A stretch of DNA of 64,000 bases from Longimicrobium sp. (GCF_035474595.1 NZ_DATIND010000046.1:186001-250000); one strand, 5' to 3'; shown: positions 32,066 to 40,646, counted from the first letter of the stretch. Program-made: numbers and translations. Notes: a model not told the origin generated them from the sequence alone.

Positions 32066-32161
32066 AGTGCAGACGGTGTCTGCAACATTTACATACCTGA
32101 CGAATTCTGCGCTACTCGCTGTCCGCTTCGTCAATGTTGCAGCCGCCGTCTGCAACATTGA
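32066..32161. repeat. Tandem pair of TGTTGCAG palindromes
   Basis: TCAATGTTGCAG-CCGCCGT-CTGCAACATTGA (32131-32161) is a perfect 12-bp hairpin. A degenerate copy lies just before it (32066-32098, TCAATAGTGCAGA...CTGCAACATTTA). The surrounding 31980-32180 is clearly more AT-rich than its neighbours. It lies at the 3' end of the YhcG gene and could act as terminator. Confidence 0.75.
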
Positions 32162-32179
32162 CACTCCACATGCTCTGCC

Positions 32180-33229
32180 TCATTCCTGCTTTGTGCCCGG
32201 CCCCTGGACGACGGCCTCGATCTGCGCCATCAGCGCGTCGGCGCTGGGAAGGACGCTGCGGAACGATTTCGGAAGCGGTTCGCGGAGAGAATACGTGGCC
32301 ACGCCGATCGGGCGATTCATATCGCGCAGGGTGTACTCCACCACGACGTCGTTGCGGTTCGTGCAGAGGATGAGGCCGATGGTGGGCTGGTCGCCGGGAG
32401 CCCGCATCCGGTCGTCCACCGCCGCCAGGTAGAAGCTCATCTTTCCGGCGCTCTCCGGGATGAACGGGCCGACCTTCAGCTCGATCACCACGTAGCAGCG
32501 CAGCCGGACGTGGTAGAAGAGGAGATCGAGGAAGAACTCCTGCCCGCCCACCTCGATCCGGTGCTGGCGCCCCATGAAGGCGAAGCCGACGCCCAGCTCG
32601 AGCAGGAAGTCGCGGATGTGCTCGACAAGCGCACCTTCGAGCTCCTTCTCCCGCACCTCACCCTCGAGCGTCAGGAACTCGAACGAGTAGGGGCTCTTCA
32701 GCAGCGCGGCGGCGAGATCGGAATGCGCGGGCGGCAGCGTGCGGCCGAAGTTGTGGAGCGCGCGGCCCTGCCGGTGCGCCAGGCCGCTGGCGATCTGGTG
32801 GAGCAGCACGTTCCGCGACCAGCCGTTCTCGGCACACCGGCCCGCGTACCATGCCCGCTCGGCCGGATCGATCACCTTCTCCAGCAGCGCGATGTGGTGC
32901 GACCAGGACAATTGTGCCAGCAGCCCCTGCACCATCGCACGATCGGGCCACTCCTCCGCGAAGAGCTTCATGTACCGCAGGTTCCGCGGCGAGAACCCCT
33001 GCTGGCCGGGAAACGCGGTGCGCAGGTCGGCCGCGAGCCGGTCGATCACCCGCGTGCCCCATCCCTCCCGCTCCTGCCGCTCGGTGAGGTCGCGCCCGAT
33101 CTCCCAGTAGAGCAGCACCAGCTCGCGGTTCACCGAGACGGCGGCGCGCAGCTGGGCGGAGCGGATCCGCTCCTTCAGCGCATGCAGGAACTCGCCGTAG
33201 ACGTCCGCGGCGGGAAGCACCGGATCCAT
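32180..33229 (-). CDS. YhcG-type PD-(D/E)xK nuclease (DUF1016)
   Basis: This 349-residue protein has an N-terminal DUF1016 helical domain (about 10-165: VNRELVLLYWEIGRDLTERQ, GFSPRNLRYMKLFAEEWPD) and a C-terminal PD-(D/E)xK nuclease domain with FFLDLLFYHVRLRCYVVIEL and the E-x-K of IELKVG. The family is common in defence islands and near restriction systems, but its target is not settled. It appears alone here, with an AT-rich palindrome at its 3' end and its own TTGACG promoter, so it looks like a horizontally acquired single gene. Confidence 0.9.
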   Translation of the reverse strand: MDPVLPAADVYGEFLHALKERIRSAQLRAAVSVNRELVLLYWEIGRDLTERQEREGWGTRVIDRLAADLRTAFPGQQGFSPRNLRYMKLFAEEWPDRAMVQGLLAQLSWSHHIALLEKVIDPAERAWYAGRCAENGWSRNVLLHQIASGLAHRQGRALHNFGRTLPPAHSDLAAALLKSPYSFEFLTLEGEVREKELEGALVEHIRDFLLELGVGFAFMGRQHRIEVGGQEFFLDLLFYHVRLRCYVVIELKVGPFIPESAGKMSFYLAAVDDRMRAPGDQPTIGLILCTNRNDVVVEYTLRDMNRPIGVATYSLREPLPKSFRSVLPSADALMAQIEAVVQGPGTKQE

Positions 33230-33271
33230 GGGACGTTCGGGACAGAGTGAACGGGAGATTCGGGAGCGCGG

Positions 33272-33300
33272 ATGCTAATCTCCCCCGTTTACTTCGTCAA
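33272..33300 (-). promoter_or_regulatory. Sigma70-type promoter of the YhcG nuclease gene
   Basis: TTGACG and TAGCAT, 17 bases apart, on the minus strand, 43 bases upstream of the start codon. Confidence 0.75.
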
Positions 33301-33349
33301 CCGTTTCGTTGGAAGCCGAGGAGGCCGCACGGTCGTCATGAAACAGGAA

Positions 33350-33371
33350 AGCCCCGCCTGACGACGGGGCC
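33350..33371 (-). terminator. Terminator of the M48 peptidase operon
   Basis: GCCCCG pairs with CGGGGC, extended by AG/CT, followed by TTTCC on the minus strand. Confidence 0.6.
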
Positions 33372-33398
33372 TCTGCTGTCATGCATGGAGAGCGGTGC

Positions 33399-34262
33399 TC
33401 AGTTCGCCTGCTGCCCGGGGATCAGCGGCGGGGGCGGCGGGAGCATGGAAATCCGCGCCAGGAACAGCGGGTACGAGGCGTTGTTCCGCGCCAGCCGCGG
33501 GCTGGGCCTGGGCATCAGCCGGTTGATGGTCTGCTCGGTGGAGGTGATGCGGCGCGCCGTGTTGGGGTGCGTGCTGAACCACGCCACGTTCTCGGCGTGC
33601 GGCTCCTGCCGCTCCTCCACCATCAGCTCGCGGAACAGCGCCAGCATCCCGTGCGGATCCACCCCCGAGGCGATCAGGTACTTCACCGCCTCGCTGTCGG
33701 CCGCCGTCTCGTCGGCGCGCGAGTGGCCGGCGGACCACAGCTGGTTGCCCAGCTGCAGCGCCTGCTGGTCCAGCAGCGGGTCGCGCCCCAGGATCGTGCG
33801 GTACAGCACGGTCGACATGGAGCTGGTGCGCATCTGCCGCTGCAGGTTCTTGGCGCCGTGCCGCAGCGCAACGTGCGCGATCTCGTGCGCCAGCACCCCC
33901 GACAGCTCGCTCACGCTGCGCGTGCGCTCGATCAGCCCGCGGTCCACGTAGATGTAGCCGCCGGGGAGCGCGAACGCGTTCACCGCGTCGGTGTCGACGA
34001 TGTAGAAGTGGTACTGCAGGTCGGGGCGCTCGCTGTGCCGGGCGATGAGCTGCCCCAGGTCGTTCACGTACAGGTTCAGCGGCACGTCCTGCACCAGCGG
34101 CACGCGGGCGTTCAGGTTGGCCGCGATCTGCGCGCCCAGCTGCTTCTCGCGCGCCTCGTTCACGCACCCGGCCAGCGCCGGGGCCACCACGAGGGCGAGG
34201 GCCGCCAGGCGGACCCGCGCGCGGGCGCGGGTCCGCTGGGTGCCGCCGGCGGCCGGGCTCAC
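33399..34262 (-). CDS. M48-family metallopeptidase lipoprotein (second of pair)
   Basis: This 287-residue exported zinc peptidase has a signal peptide with lipobox LAGC (Cys33). The zinc motif is HEIAH in GVLAHEIAHVALRHG, with the third ligand in SRADETAADSEAV. It resembles BepA/YfgC-like and LoiP-like peptidases that act on envelope proteins. The start is the GTG at 34262, overlapping the stop of the upstream peptidase gene (GTGA); no ATG exists nearby in frame. The C-terminus is Pro-rich. Confidence 0.85.
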   Translation of the reverse strand: MSPAAGGTQRTRARARVRLAALALVVAPALAGCVNEAREKQLGAQIAANLNARVPLVQDVPLNLYVNDLGQLIARHSERPDLQYHFYIVDTDAVNAFALPGGYIYVDRGLIERTRSVSELSGVLAHEIAHVALRHGAKNLQRQMRTSSMSTVLYRTILGRDPLLDQQALQLGNQLWSAGHSRADETAADSEAVKYLIASGVDPHGMLALFRELMVEERQEPHAENVAWFSTHPNTARRITSTEQTINRLMPRPSPRLARNNASYPLFLARISMLPPPPPLIPGQQAN

Positions 34263-35095
34263 CGACGGTCCTGCGGGGCCGGCGTCAGCGAGCGCACGCG
34301 GGCGCGGAAGTTCTGGAACTCGCGCGTGTCGGTCACCAGCCGCGCGTTGTTGGCGCCCGGCGTCTGGGCGATCTCGGCACGCGTGGCGGTCACGCGCTCC
34401 TGGCTTCCCGGGTGCGTGGCGAACCAGCTCTCGATCTTGCTGGGCTGGCTCTTCTCCAGCGACATCAGCTTCTCGAAGAACACCGGGAGCTGGTTGGGGT
34501 TGTAGCCCGTGCGCGTCATGAAGATCACCGCGTCGTGGTCGGCCTGGCGCTCGGCGTCGCGGCTGTAGCCGGCGAACACCGCGCCGCCGCCCACCTGGAT
34601 CCCCGCCTGCTCCACGCCGCTGGGGTTGCGCCGCAGCAGCACGCCGTACAGCACCGAGAGCACCGTGTTGGCGTTCTGCGCGCGCTGCATCTGGGTGATC
34701 GAGTGGCGCTCCACCACGTGGGCGATCTCGTGGCTCAGCACGCCGGCCAGCTGCGCCACGTTGTCGGCGCGCTCGATGAGCCCGCGGTTCACGTACACGT
34801 AGCCGCCGGGAATGGAGAAGGCGTTGACAACGTCGGAGTTCACCACGTAAAACGTGTACGGGATCCCGCGCGGGTCCGCCTGCGCGGCGATCTGGCGGCC
34901 CAGCTGGTTGATGTACTGGTTGGTGTACGAGTCGCGCAGCAGGGGCAGCTGCTGGTTGATCTGCTGCGAGTACTGCTGCCCGATCTGCGTCTCCTGCTGC
35001 GTGGTCACCGCCGGGGCGCATCCGCCGGCCGCGGCAGCACCGCCCAGCGCGAGCGCCAGCGCGCCCGCCCGGAAGGACGTAAGTCGAAGACTCAT
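34259..35095 (-). CDS. M48-family metallopeptidase lipoprotein (first of pair)
   Basis: This 278-residue exported zinc peptidase is paralogous to its neighbour. The signal peptide ends in AAGGC (Cys about 26). Zinc motif HEIAH lies in GVLSHEIAHVVERHS, with the third ligand in SRDAERQADHDAV. GGAG six bases before the ATG at 35095 sets the start; an ATG four codons earlier is less favoured. The pair is translated from one message by a four-base overlap. Both probably act in the outer membrane or periplasm. Confidence 0.87.
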   Translation of the reverse strand: MSLRLTSFRAGALALALGGAAAAGGCAPAVTTQQETQIGQQYSQQINQQLPLLRDSYTNQYINQLGRQIAAQADPRGIPYTFYVVNSDVVNAFSIPGGYVYVNRGLIERADNVAQLAGVLSHEIAHVVERHSITQMQRAQNANTVLSVLYGVLLRRNPSGVEQAGIQVGGGAVFAGYSRDAERQADHDAVIFMTRTGYNPNQLPVFFEKLMSLEKSQPSKIESWFATHPGSQERVTATRAEIAQTPGANNARLVTDTREFQNFRARVRSLTPAPQDRR

Positions 35096-35159
35096 AACGC
35101 TCTCCATCGGCTTGGGGTTGGACCGTTCAACGAGGGCTGAAAGGCAAGTTGCGGACCAG

Positions 35160-35939
35160 ATGCCGGACACGCTGAGCCGCCGCGAGGAGCGCCTGCTGCG
35201 GTCGCTCGCGCAGCGCAAGCATCGCGAGGCGGAAGGCCTGTTCGTGGCCGAAGGCGTGCGCGCGGTGGAGGACCTGTCCGCATCGGCGCTCGCGGTGCGC
35301 TTCGCCGCTGCCTCGTCCTCGCTGGAGGACAGCCCGCGCGGGGCGGCGCTGCGGCGCGCGCTGGAGGCGCGGGGGGTTCCCGTCCGCGAGGCCGGCGACC
35401 GCGAGCTGCGCGATCTCGCGGATACCGAGCATCCGCAGGGGATCGTGGCGGTGGCCGAGATCCCGCGCGGCGGGCTCGGCGCGCTGCGGGTGGATGCCGA
35501 GCCCGCGGTGGTGCTGGTGCTGGACGCGGTGCAGGACCCCGGCAACTTCGGCACGCTGGTGCGCACCGCCGAGGCGCTGGGCGCGGCGGGAGTGATCTCG
35601 CTCCCCGGCACGGTGGACGCGTGGAACCCCAAGTCGGTCCGCGCGGCGATGGGCTCGTCGTTCCGCCTGCCGATCGTGGAGGCGGGGTGGGACGACGCGG
35701 CGCCGTGGCTCGCGGAACATCGGTTGACGGTGATCGCCTCCGTGGTCGGCGCCGATCCGCTGCCGTCGCCGCGGCCGGCGCGGGGGGCGCTGGTGCTGGG
35801 GAACGAGGGCGCCGGCGTGGGCGAGGCCACGCTCGCGCGGGCCGCTCTCCACGCGGGGATTCCGCTCCGCGGGCGCGCCGAGTCGCTGAACGTGGCCGCG
35901 GCCGGGGCCATCCTTCTTTACGAGCTTCTCAGGACCTGA
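35160..35939 (+). CDS. SpoU/TrmH-family RNA 2'-O-methyltransferase
   Basis: This 259-residue SPOUT enzyme has an N-terminal substrate-binding domain (about 8-95, QRKHREAEGLFVAEGVRAVE). The knotted catalytic domain shows motif 1 LDAVQDPGNFGTLVRTAEAL, motif 2 LVLGNEGAGVG and motif 3 RAESLNVAAAGAILLYEL. It methylates a ribose in rRNA or tRNA using S-adenosylmethionine; the exact site cannot be told. It is divergent from the M48 genes, and its stop lies 7 bases before the prepilin peptidase start. Confidence 0.9.
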   Translation: MPDTLSRREERLLRSLAQRKHREAEGLFVAEGVRAVEDLSASALAVRFAAASSSLEDSPRGAALRRALEARGVPVREAGDRELRDLADTEHPQGIVAVAEIPRGGLGALRVDAEPAVVLVLDAVQDPGNFGTLVRTAEALGAAGVISLPGTVDAWNPKSVRAAMGSSFRLPIVEAGWDDAAPWLAEHRLTVIASVVGADPLPSPRPARGALVLGNEGAGVGEATLARAALHAGIPLRGRAESLNVAAAGAILLYELLRT

Positions 35940-35946
35940 CGGATAG

Positions 35947-36717
35947 ATGCCGGATTTTCTGCTGTGGGCCTACGCGGCCTTGATCGGGGCCTGCGTGGGC
36001 TCGTTCCTGAACGTGTGCATCTACCGCTGGCCCGCGGGCGAGTCGGTCGTCCACCCCGGCTCGCGCTGCCCCAGCTGCGGGACGGCGATCCGCTGGTACG
36101 ACAACCTTCCCATCATCGGGTGGCTGCTGCTGCGCGGGAAGTGCCGGACGTGCGGCGAGCGCATCTCCATCCAGTACCCGCTGATCGAGCTGACCACGGC
36201 GTCGCTCTGGGTGGCGGCGGTGCTGCGGCACGGCTTCACCTGGCAGGCGCTGTCGTCGGCCGTCTTCTTCACGCTGCTGCTGGGGATCGCGCTGACCGAC
36301 GCGCGCACCTACATCATCCCCGACCAGTTCACCTGGGGCGGGCTGGTGATGGGGCTGTTCCTTTCGCTCGCCCCCGGGGGGATCGACCCGCTGCAGTCGT
36401 TCCTGGGCGCGCTGCTCGGCTTCGCGCTGCTCTGGGTGATCGCGGTGCTGGGCGAGGTCGTCTTCCGCAAGCCCGCGATGGGTGGGGGCGACATCAAGAT
36501 GATGGCGATGGTGGGCGCCTTCCTGGGCCCGCCGGGGGTGCTGCTCACCATCTTCCTGGGCGCGCTGTTCGGGAGCCTGATCTTCGGGCCCATCAGCCTG
36601 AAGACGGGGAAGCTGGTGCCGTTCGGGATCTTTCTCGCGCTCGGAGCGGGGATCACGGAGCCGTGGGGGCACGCGATCATCGCGTGGTACGTTACGAACT
36701 TTCTGAATCCCGCGTAG
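35947..36717 (+). CDS. pilD: Type IV prepilin peptidase (A24)
   Basis: This 256-residue polytopic membrane enzyme cleaves and N-methylates prepilins. The N-terminal methylation domain has two zinc CxxC pairs (CPSC and CRTC). The aspartyl protease dyad is in DARTYIIPD and in GGGDIK. GACVGSFLNVCIYRWPAGES at the start is diagnostic. No pilin or secretion genes are in the window. It follows the methyltransferase gene closely, so the two are probably co-transcribed. Confidence 0.93.
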   Translation: MPDFLLWAYAALIGACVGSFLNVCIYRWPAGESVVHPGSRCPSCGTAIRWYDNLPIIGWLLLRGKCRTCGERISIQYPLIELTTASLWVAAVLRHGFTWQALSSAVFFTLLLGIALTDARTYIIPDQFTWGGLVMGLFLSLAPGGIDPLQSFLGALLGFALLWVIAVLGEVVFRKPAMGGGDIKMMAMVGAFLGPPGVLLTIFLGALFGSLIFGPISLKTGKLVPFGIFLALGAGITEPWGHAIIAWYVTNFLNPA

Positions 36718-36745
36718 TCGAGGGGACAGGGAACAGGGAAAAGAT

Positions 36746-36785
36746 GAAGCGCCCGCCGGATTTGGTTCCGGCGGGCGCTTCGTCT
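36746..36785. terminator. Bidirectional terminator after pilD
   Basis: A perfect 14-bp stem GAAGCGCCCGCCGG with its complement, 8-base loop, followed by GTCTTCC on the plus side and ATCTTTTCC on the minus side. It serves pilD and the convergent gene at 36805. Confidence 0.8.
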
Positions 36786-36804
36786 TCCGTGATTCCGAGC
36801 TCGA

Positions 36805-37371
36805 TCAGCCCAGCGCGGGCGTCATTCCCGCGGGCGCGGCGGCGGAGACGGCGGCGGCGGGGCTGGGGACACCCGGCGTGACCAGCTCGCCCAGGGCCTC
36901 GCGGCGCAGCGTCTCGACCTCGTCCGGGTCCCACGCCTTGAGGCGCGCGATCTCGGAGCGGATCTCGGGGAAGGGCGAGTGCTCCACCTCCCAGCGCCGC
37001 TCGCGCGCGGCGAAGGCCACGCCGCGGGCCTCGTCCCACCGCTTCTGCTCCACGTAGGCCAGGATCAGCGCCTCGTAGGCCAGCGGATGCGGATACGTGC
37101 GCAGCAGCTCCTGCAGCCGCGGGATCGACTCGCGGCGCCGGTCGGGGCTGCCGATGCCCATGCGCATCAGCTCGGCGGCCACGTCCTGGCGCCGGCGCAG
37201 CACGTTCACCAGCTGGCCGGGATACGTGTCGGCGGTGAACTCGCCGAGCGCGTGCGGCGCTTCCTCGTCCCTGCCCAGCACCGAATAGACGAGCGAGGCC
37301 ACCGGCGGCGAGCTGCCGTCGTCGTCCACCGTCTCGGCCATCCGCTTCCGGATCCAGTCCCGCAGTCCCAT
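36805..37371 (-). CDS. Hypothetical helical protein
   Basis: This 188-residue soluble protein of no recognised family starts MGLRDWIRKRMAETV. Its middle is helical and TPR-like: RLQELLRTYPHPLAYEALIL then AYVEQKRWDEARGVAF. Its Ala/Pro-rich C-terminus looks disordered. The start at 37371 has GAGG five bases upstream. It may bind partners through the TPR-like helices; nothing more can be said. Confidence 0.7.
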   Translation of the reverse strand: MGLRDWIRKRMAETVDDDGSSPPVASLVYSVLGRDEEAPHALGEFTADTYPGQLVNVLRRRQDVAAELMRMGIGSPDRRRESIPRLQELLRTYPHPLAYEALILAYVEQKRWDEARGVAFAARERRWEVEHSPFPEIRSEIARLKAWDPDEVETLRREALGELVTPGVPSPAAAVSAAAPAGMTPALG

Positions 37372-37449
37372 GTCGCCCTCGTGGATCAGGCGTTTGTGGC
37401 AGATGCACTCCGAACGGGAGAGCAAGCAAGGAGCGGGCCGGAGAAAAGC

Positions 37450-37474
37450 AGTGCGGGAGTGCGGGAGTGCGGGG
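37450..37474. repeat. GTGCGGGA octamer, three units (family C)
   Basis: It opens a 600-base gene-free stretch (37372-37974) that is made up mostly of family C and E repeats. Confidence 0.75.
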
Positions 37475-37541
37475 CGGCATTCGCGCTGATGATCCATGCG
37501 TGCCCGCGCGCAGAAGCCCTCTCCGCCCGCGGCTGGGGCCG

Positions 37542-37588
37542 CGTACCCTCTTCCCGATAACGGGCCCCGATAACGGGATGGGGGTCAC
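37542..37588. repeat. CTCTTCCCG/GATAACGGG repeat (family E variant)
   Basis: TTCCCGATAACGGGCCCCGATAACGGGATGGG, a palindrome with a partial internal duplication. Confidence 0.65.
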
Positions 37589-37765
37589 TTCACGTGCGGC
37601 GCTCCAGCGTCTGCGCACTCGCCGCGAGGTGGTGCGATGCGAGGCCCAGTCCAGCATCGTGCCGCGATCCGGAGGCTTTCTCGCGGTTAGTTTTTCTCCT
37701 TCCCGCAGAGGGGAGCCAAGGCCGGGCGGGCAGGGCGCCTCCGCAGCCGCGCCGATCTTATCCAG

Positions 37766-37820
37766 CTACCTCTCCCGGCACGGGAGAGGTGGACTGAGCT
37801 GGCCGGAGAGGGCGCGATGC
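37766..37820. repeat. CCTCTCCCG palindrome composite (family E)
   Basis: ACCTCTCCCG-GCA-CGGGAGAGGT followed by GCTGGCCGGAGAGGGCGCGATGCC. This arrangement is shared with the copies flanking glgE. Confidence 0.8.
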
Positions 37821-37974
37821 CGGACCCGCGCGCAACTCCTGCCCATCTGCCAGAAACTTCCCCTGATCGATTCACGTAAAATGATGTGGGAGAGTGGTTT
37901 GGAACACTTGTAGCACGGTTGGCCAAGGCACGGAATCTGCATCAATGACAGCGGATTCCAAAACGGGTAAGTCT

Positions 37975-38304
37975 ATGTCGCTGAGAAATTTCAAGGACGC
38001 GGGCGGGAACGAGTGGCGGGTGTGGGACGTGGTCCCGTACGGGACGCGTTCCGGCGAGCGCCGGGCGAACGACCGGCGGGTGGCGCAGTCGGGCGCGTAC
38101 ACCGGCCCGGAGCGGCGCACCGGCCGCGACCGCCGCATCCGCACCGCCACGCTGATGACGCCGGGGCTGGAGGGGGGCTGGCTGTGCTTCGAGGCGCAGG
38201 TCGACAAGCGCCGCCTGACGCCGATCCCCGCCGGCTGGGACGAGGCCGGGGAGACGGAGCTGGAGGGCCTCCTGGAGCGCGCCCGCTCCGTCCGCCGCAA
38301 CTGA
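37975..38304 (+). CDS. Small conserved-looking hypothetical protein
   Basis: This 109-residue soluble protein is rich in Arg. It starts MSLRNFKDAGGNEWRVWDVV and contains an RGxRR-like basic stretch GERRANDRRV and GPERRTGRDRR, then GGWLCFEAQVDKRRL. It has no recognised domain. The start at 37975 has GGGTAAG upstream; an ATG at 37945 would add ten residues. A strong terminator follows, which supports expression. Confidence 0.7.
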   Translation: MSLRNFKDAGGNEWRVWDVVPYGTRSGERRANDRRVAQSGAYTGPERRTGRDRRIRTATLMTPGLEGGWLCFEAQVDKRRLTPIPAGWDEAGETELEGLLERARSVRRN

Positions 38305-38318
38305 CCTCACCAGAATTG

Positions 38319-38351
38319 ACGCCGGCCGCTCCAGCGAGCGGCCGGCGTTTT
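38319..38351 (+). terminator. Intrinsic terminator of the hypothetical gene
   Basis: A perfect 13-bp stem ACGCCGGCCGCTC with its complement, 4-base loop, followed by TTT. Confidence 0.85.
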
Positions 38352-38427
38352 GGGCTTCAACCCAGTAGCACGAAGGTCGACTGGAAGATGGCGCGCGGCA
38401 GCGGCATCAGGCCAATGTCGACGATCG

Positions 38428-38450
38428 CACTCCCGCACTCCCGCACTTCT
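38428..38450. repeat. GTGCGGGA octamer, inverted orientation (family C)
   Basis: Three CACTCCCG units just before the 3' end of the flavoprotein gene. Confidence 0.7.
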
Positions 38451-38454
38451 TCGG

Positions 38455-39726
38455 TCAGCGCTCGGCCAGATACTCGTGGATGGACGTCACCGCGACCGAG
38501 CCGTCGCCGACGGCGGAGCCCACGCGCTTGACGGCGCCCGCGCGCACGTCGCCGGCGGCGAAGACGCCGGGGCAGCTGGTTTCGCGCGGGAGCGGGGCGC
38601 GCTCCAGCGGCCAGCGCGGGCGCACGGCGTCGCCCGTCAGCAGGTAGCCGGCGTCGTCGCGCATCACGCCGTCGCCCAGCCAGTCCGTCTCCGGCGCGGC
38701 GCCGATGAACACGAACAGCGCCTCGCACGCCACCTGCTCGGTATCCCCCGTCTCCACCCGCTGCATGGTGATGCGGCGCAGGCGCCCGTCTCCCTCGGCC
38801 GCGGCGATGGTGCAGCAGGGGCGCAGGGCGATGTTGGGCGCCGCGCGGATGCGGTCCAGCAGGTACTGCGACATGCGCTCGCCGAAGTCCTCCTCCAGCG
38901 CCAGCATGGTCACCGAGCGCGCGTATCGCGCCAGCAGCAGCGCGGCTTGGCCGGCGGAGTTCCCCGCGCCCAGCATGTACACGTCGCGCCCGCGCACCGC
39001 CGCCGCCTCGGCCGCGGCGGCGCCGTAGTACACGCCGCGGCCGATGAACTCGCCGCACCCCGGCGCGTCGATGGTGCGCCAGGCCACGCCGGTGGCCACG
39101 AGCACGGCATGCGCGCCCAGCTCCGCGCCGTCGTCCAGCCGGACCGTGCGGTAGTCGCCGTCCACGTGCAGCCCCGCCGCCGCGCGGGTGACCACGATCT
39201 CCACCCCGAACTTGCGCGCCTGCCGCATGGCCCGCTCGGTGAGCTCGGCGCCGGTCAGGCCGTCGGGAAAGCCCAGGTAGTTCTCGATGCGCGCGCTCTG
39301 CGCCGCCTGCCCACCCGGCGCCTCGCGCTCCACGATCACCGTGCGCAGCCCCTCGGAGGCGCCGTAGACCGCGGCGGCCAGCCCCGCCGGTCCGGAGCCG
39401 GCGATCACCAGGTCGTAGAAGGGCGCCGCGGGCTCGGTGCGCAGCCCCACCTTCTCCGCCAGCGCCTCGGGCGAAGGGTCCGCCAGCCGCGAGCCGTCGG
39501 GAAAGACGAGGAGCGGAAGGCGCGCGCGCTCCTCCTCCGGCACCTGGGCCAGGATGGCGCGCGCGTCGGCGGAGACGGCGGGGTCGGACCACTGGTACGG
39601 CACGCGGCTGCGCGCCAGGAAGTCCTTCACCTCGTGCGTGCGCGCGCTCCAGCGGTCGCCCACCACGCGCACCGGCATTGGGTGCGGGGCGTGGGCGCGC
39701 GCGAGCTCGGGCGGGTGGGCGTCCAT
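38455..39726 (-). CDS. Thioredoxin-reductase-like flavoprotein lacking CxxC
   Basis: This 423-residue protein has an N-terminal glutaredoxin/thioredoxin-like segment (about 18-95, without a CxxC). A class II pyridine nucleotide-disulfide reductase fold follows. FAD is bound by IAGSGPAGLAAAVYGAS and NADPH by MLGAGNSAGQAALLLARYA; the C-terminal FAD motif is GVFAAGDVRAG. Where thioredoxin reductase has its redox CATC after GRGV, this protein reads GRGVYYGAAAAEA, so disulfide reduction by the normal route is impossible. It is probably a reductase for another acceptor. A start at 39678 is possible. Confidence 0.85.
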   Translation of the reverse strand: MDAHPPELARAHAPHPMPVRVVGDRWSARTHEVKDFLARSRVPYQWSDPAVSADARAILAQVPEEERARLPLLVFPDGSRLADPSPEALAEKVGLRTEPAAPFYDLVIAGSGPAGLAAAVYGASEGLRTVIVEREAPGGQAAQSARIENYLGFPDGLTGAELTERAMRQARKFGVEIVVTRAAAGLHVDGDYRTVRLDDGAELGAHAVLVATGVAWRTIDAPGCGEFIGRGVYYGAAAAEAAAVRGRDVYMLGAGNSAGQAALLLARYARSVTMLALEEDFGERMSQYLLDRIRAAPNIALRPCCTIAAAEGDGRLRRITMQRVETGDTEQVACEALFVFIGAAPETDWLGDGVMRDDAGYLLTGDAVRPRWPLERAPLPRETSCPGVFAAGDVRAGAVKRVGSAVGDGSVAVTSIHEYLAER

Positions 39727-39743
39727 CGGGCCGGGGCGAGCGG

Positions 39744-40646
39744 TCAGGTGGTCTGCCGCTCGCGCGCGCGGCGGCTGGGCTGCGGCCGCACGTGCAGCAG
39801 CTCCTCGATCACCGTGCCGCCGGGGAGAAGGGGCCGGCCGCGCTTCACGTCGAAGCCGTAGCCGTCGGCCAGGATGTGCACCAGCGAGTCGGTCACGGCG
39901 ATGATGTCGTCATCCCCCGCGGTGGGGGCGTTGGTGTGCGTCACGCGGCCGCCCAGCACCATCACCGCCCCCTCGCCGATCACGGTGAAGCGCTCGCCGG
40001 GCTCCACCTCGAGCGCGGTGTTCTCGTCGATCCCCACCCCCAGTACCTGCGGGTTGTGGGCGAAGACGGTGAACAGGCGGCTGGGCCGGCCGCGCTGGTT
40101 GAAGTGCGTGTCGACCACGGTGTCGCGCCAGTAGCCCAGCCCCGGCGCCAGCGAGACGTCGGCGCGGCGCACGGTGCCGTCGCTGCGCCCGCCGATGAAC
40201 ATCACGCTGCTCATGGCCGCCGCGCCCGCGCTGGTCCCGGCTACCACCATTCCCTCGCCGAACAGGCGCTCGCGGATCCCCTCGCAGAACTCCGTCCCCG
40301 CCATCAGCGCGGTCAGCCGCAGCTGGTCGCCGCCGGTGAAGAACACCGCGGTGGCGCGCCCCAGCGCGTCCAGGATCTCCTTCGACGACGCCTGGTTGCG
40401 CTCGGTGATGGGCGCGGGAAAGGCCTCGGCCACGCCGAGCTTCTCGAACAGCGGGCCGTAAGTGCGCACCTTTCCGAGCGGATCCTCGGAGGGCGACGAG
40501 CAGATGACGATGCGCGCCTGCCTGCCCCCGGCCATCTTCACCAGGTGCGGGAGGATGGTCATGTTCTCCTCGTCGGGGTCTTCCGCCCCGCCGATCACCA
40601 GCAGCCGTCCCATCCGGCGCCTGCCGTTCCCATTCTGGCTGGACAT
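39744..40646 (-). CDS. cphB: Cyanophycinase
   Basis: This 300-residue serine peptidase of family S51 cleaves the storage polymer cyanophycin to beta-Asp-Arg dipeptides. The signature is clear: LLVIGGAEDP, FFTGGDQLRLT, the nucleophile elbow GTSAGAAAMS and the VVDTHFNQRGRPSRLF segment with the catalytic His. The length is near that of known CphB. GGGAG four bases before the ATG sets the start. Cyanophycin synthetase is not in the window, so the substrate link is inference. It is followed closely by the flavoprotein gene. Confidence 0.92.
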   Translation of the reverse strand: MSSQNGNGRRRMGRLLVIGGAEDPDEENMTILPHLVKMAGGRQARIVICSSPSEDPLGKVRTYGPLFEKLGVAEAFPAPITERNQASSKEILDALGRATAVFFTGGDQLRLTALMAGTEFCEGIRERLFGEGMVVAGTSAGAAAMSSVMFIGGRSDGTVRRADVSLAPGLGYWRDTVVDTHFNQRGRPSRLFTVFAHNPQVLGVGIDENTALEVEPGERFTVIGEGAVMVLGGRVTHTNAPTAGDDDIIAVTDSLVHILADGYGFDVKRGRPLLPGGTVIEELLHVRPQPSRRARERQTT

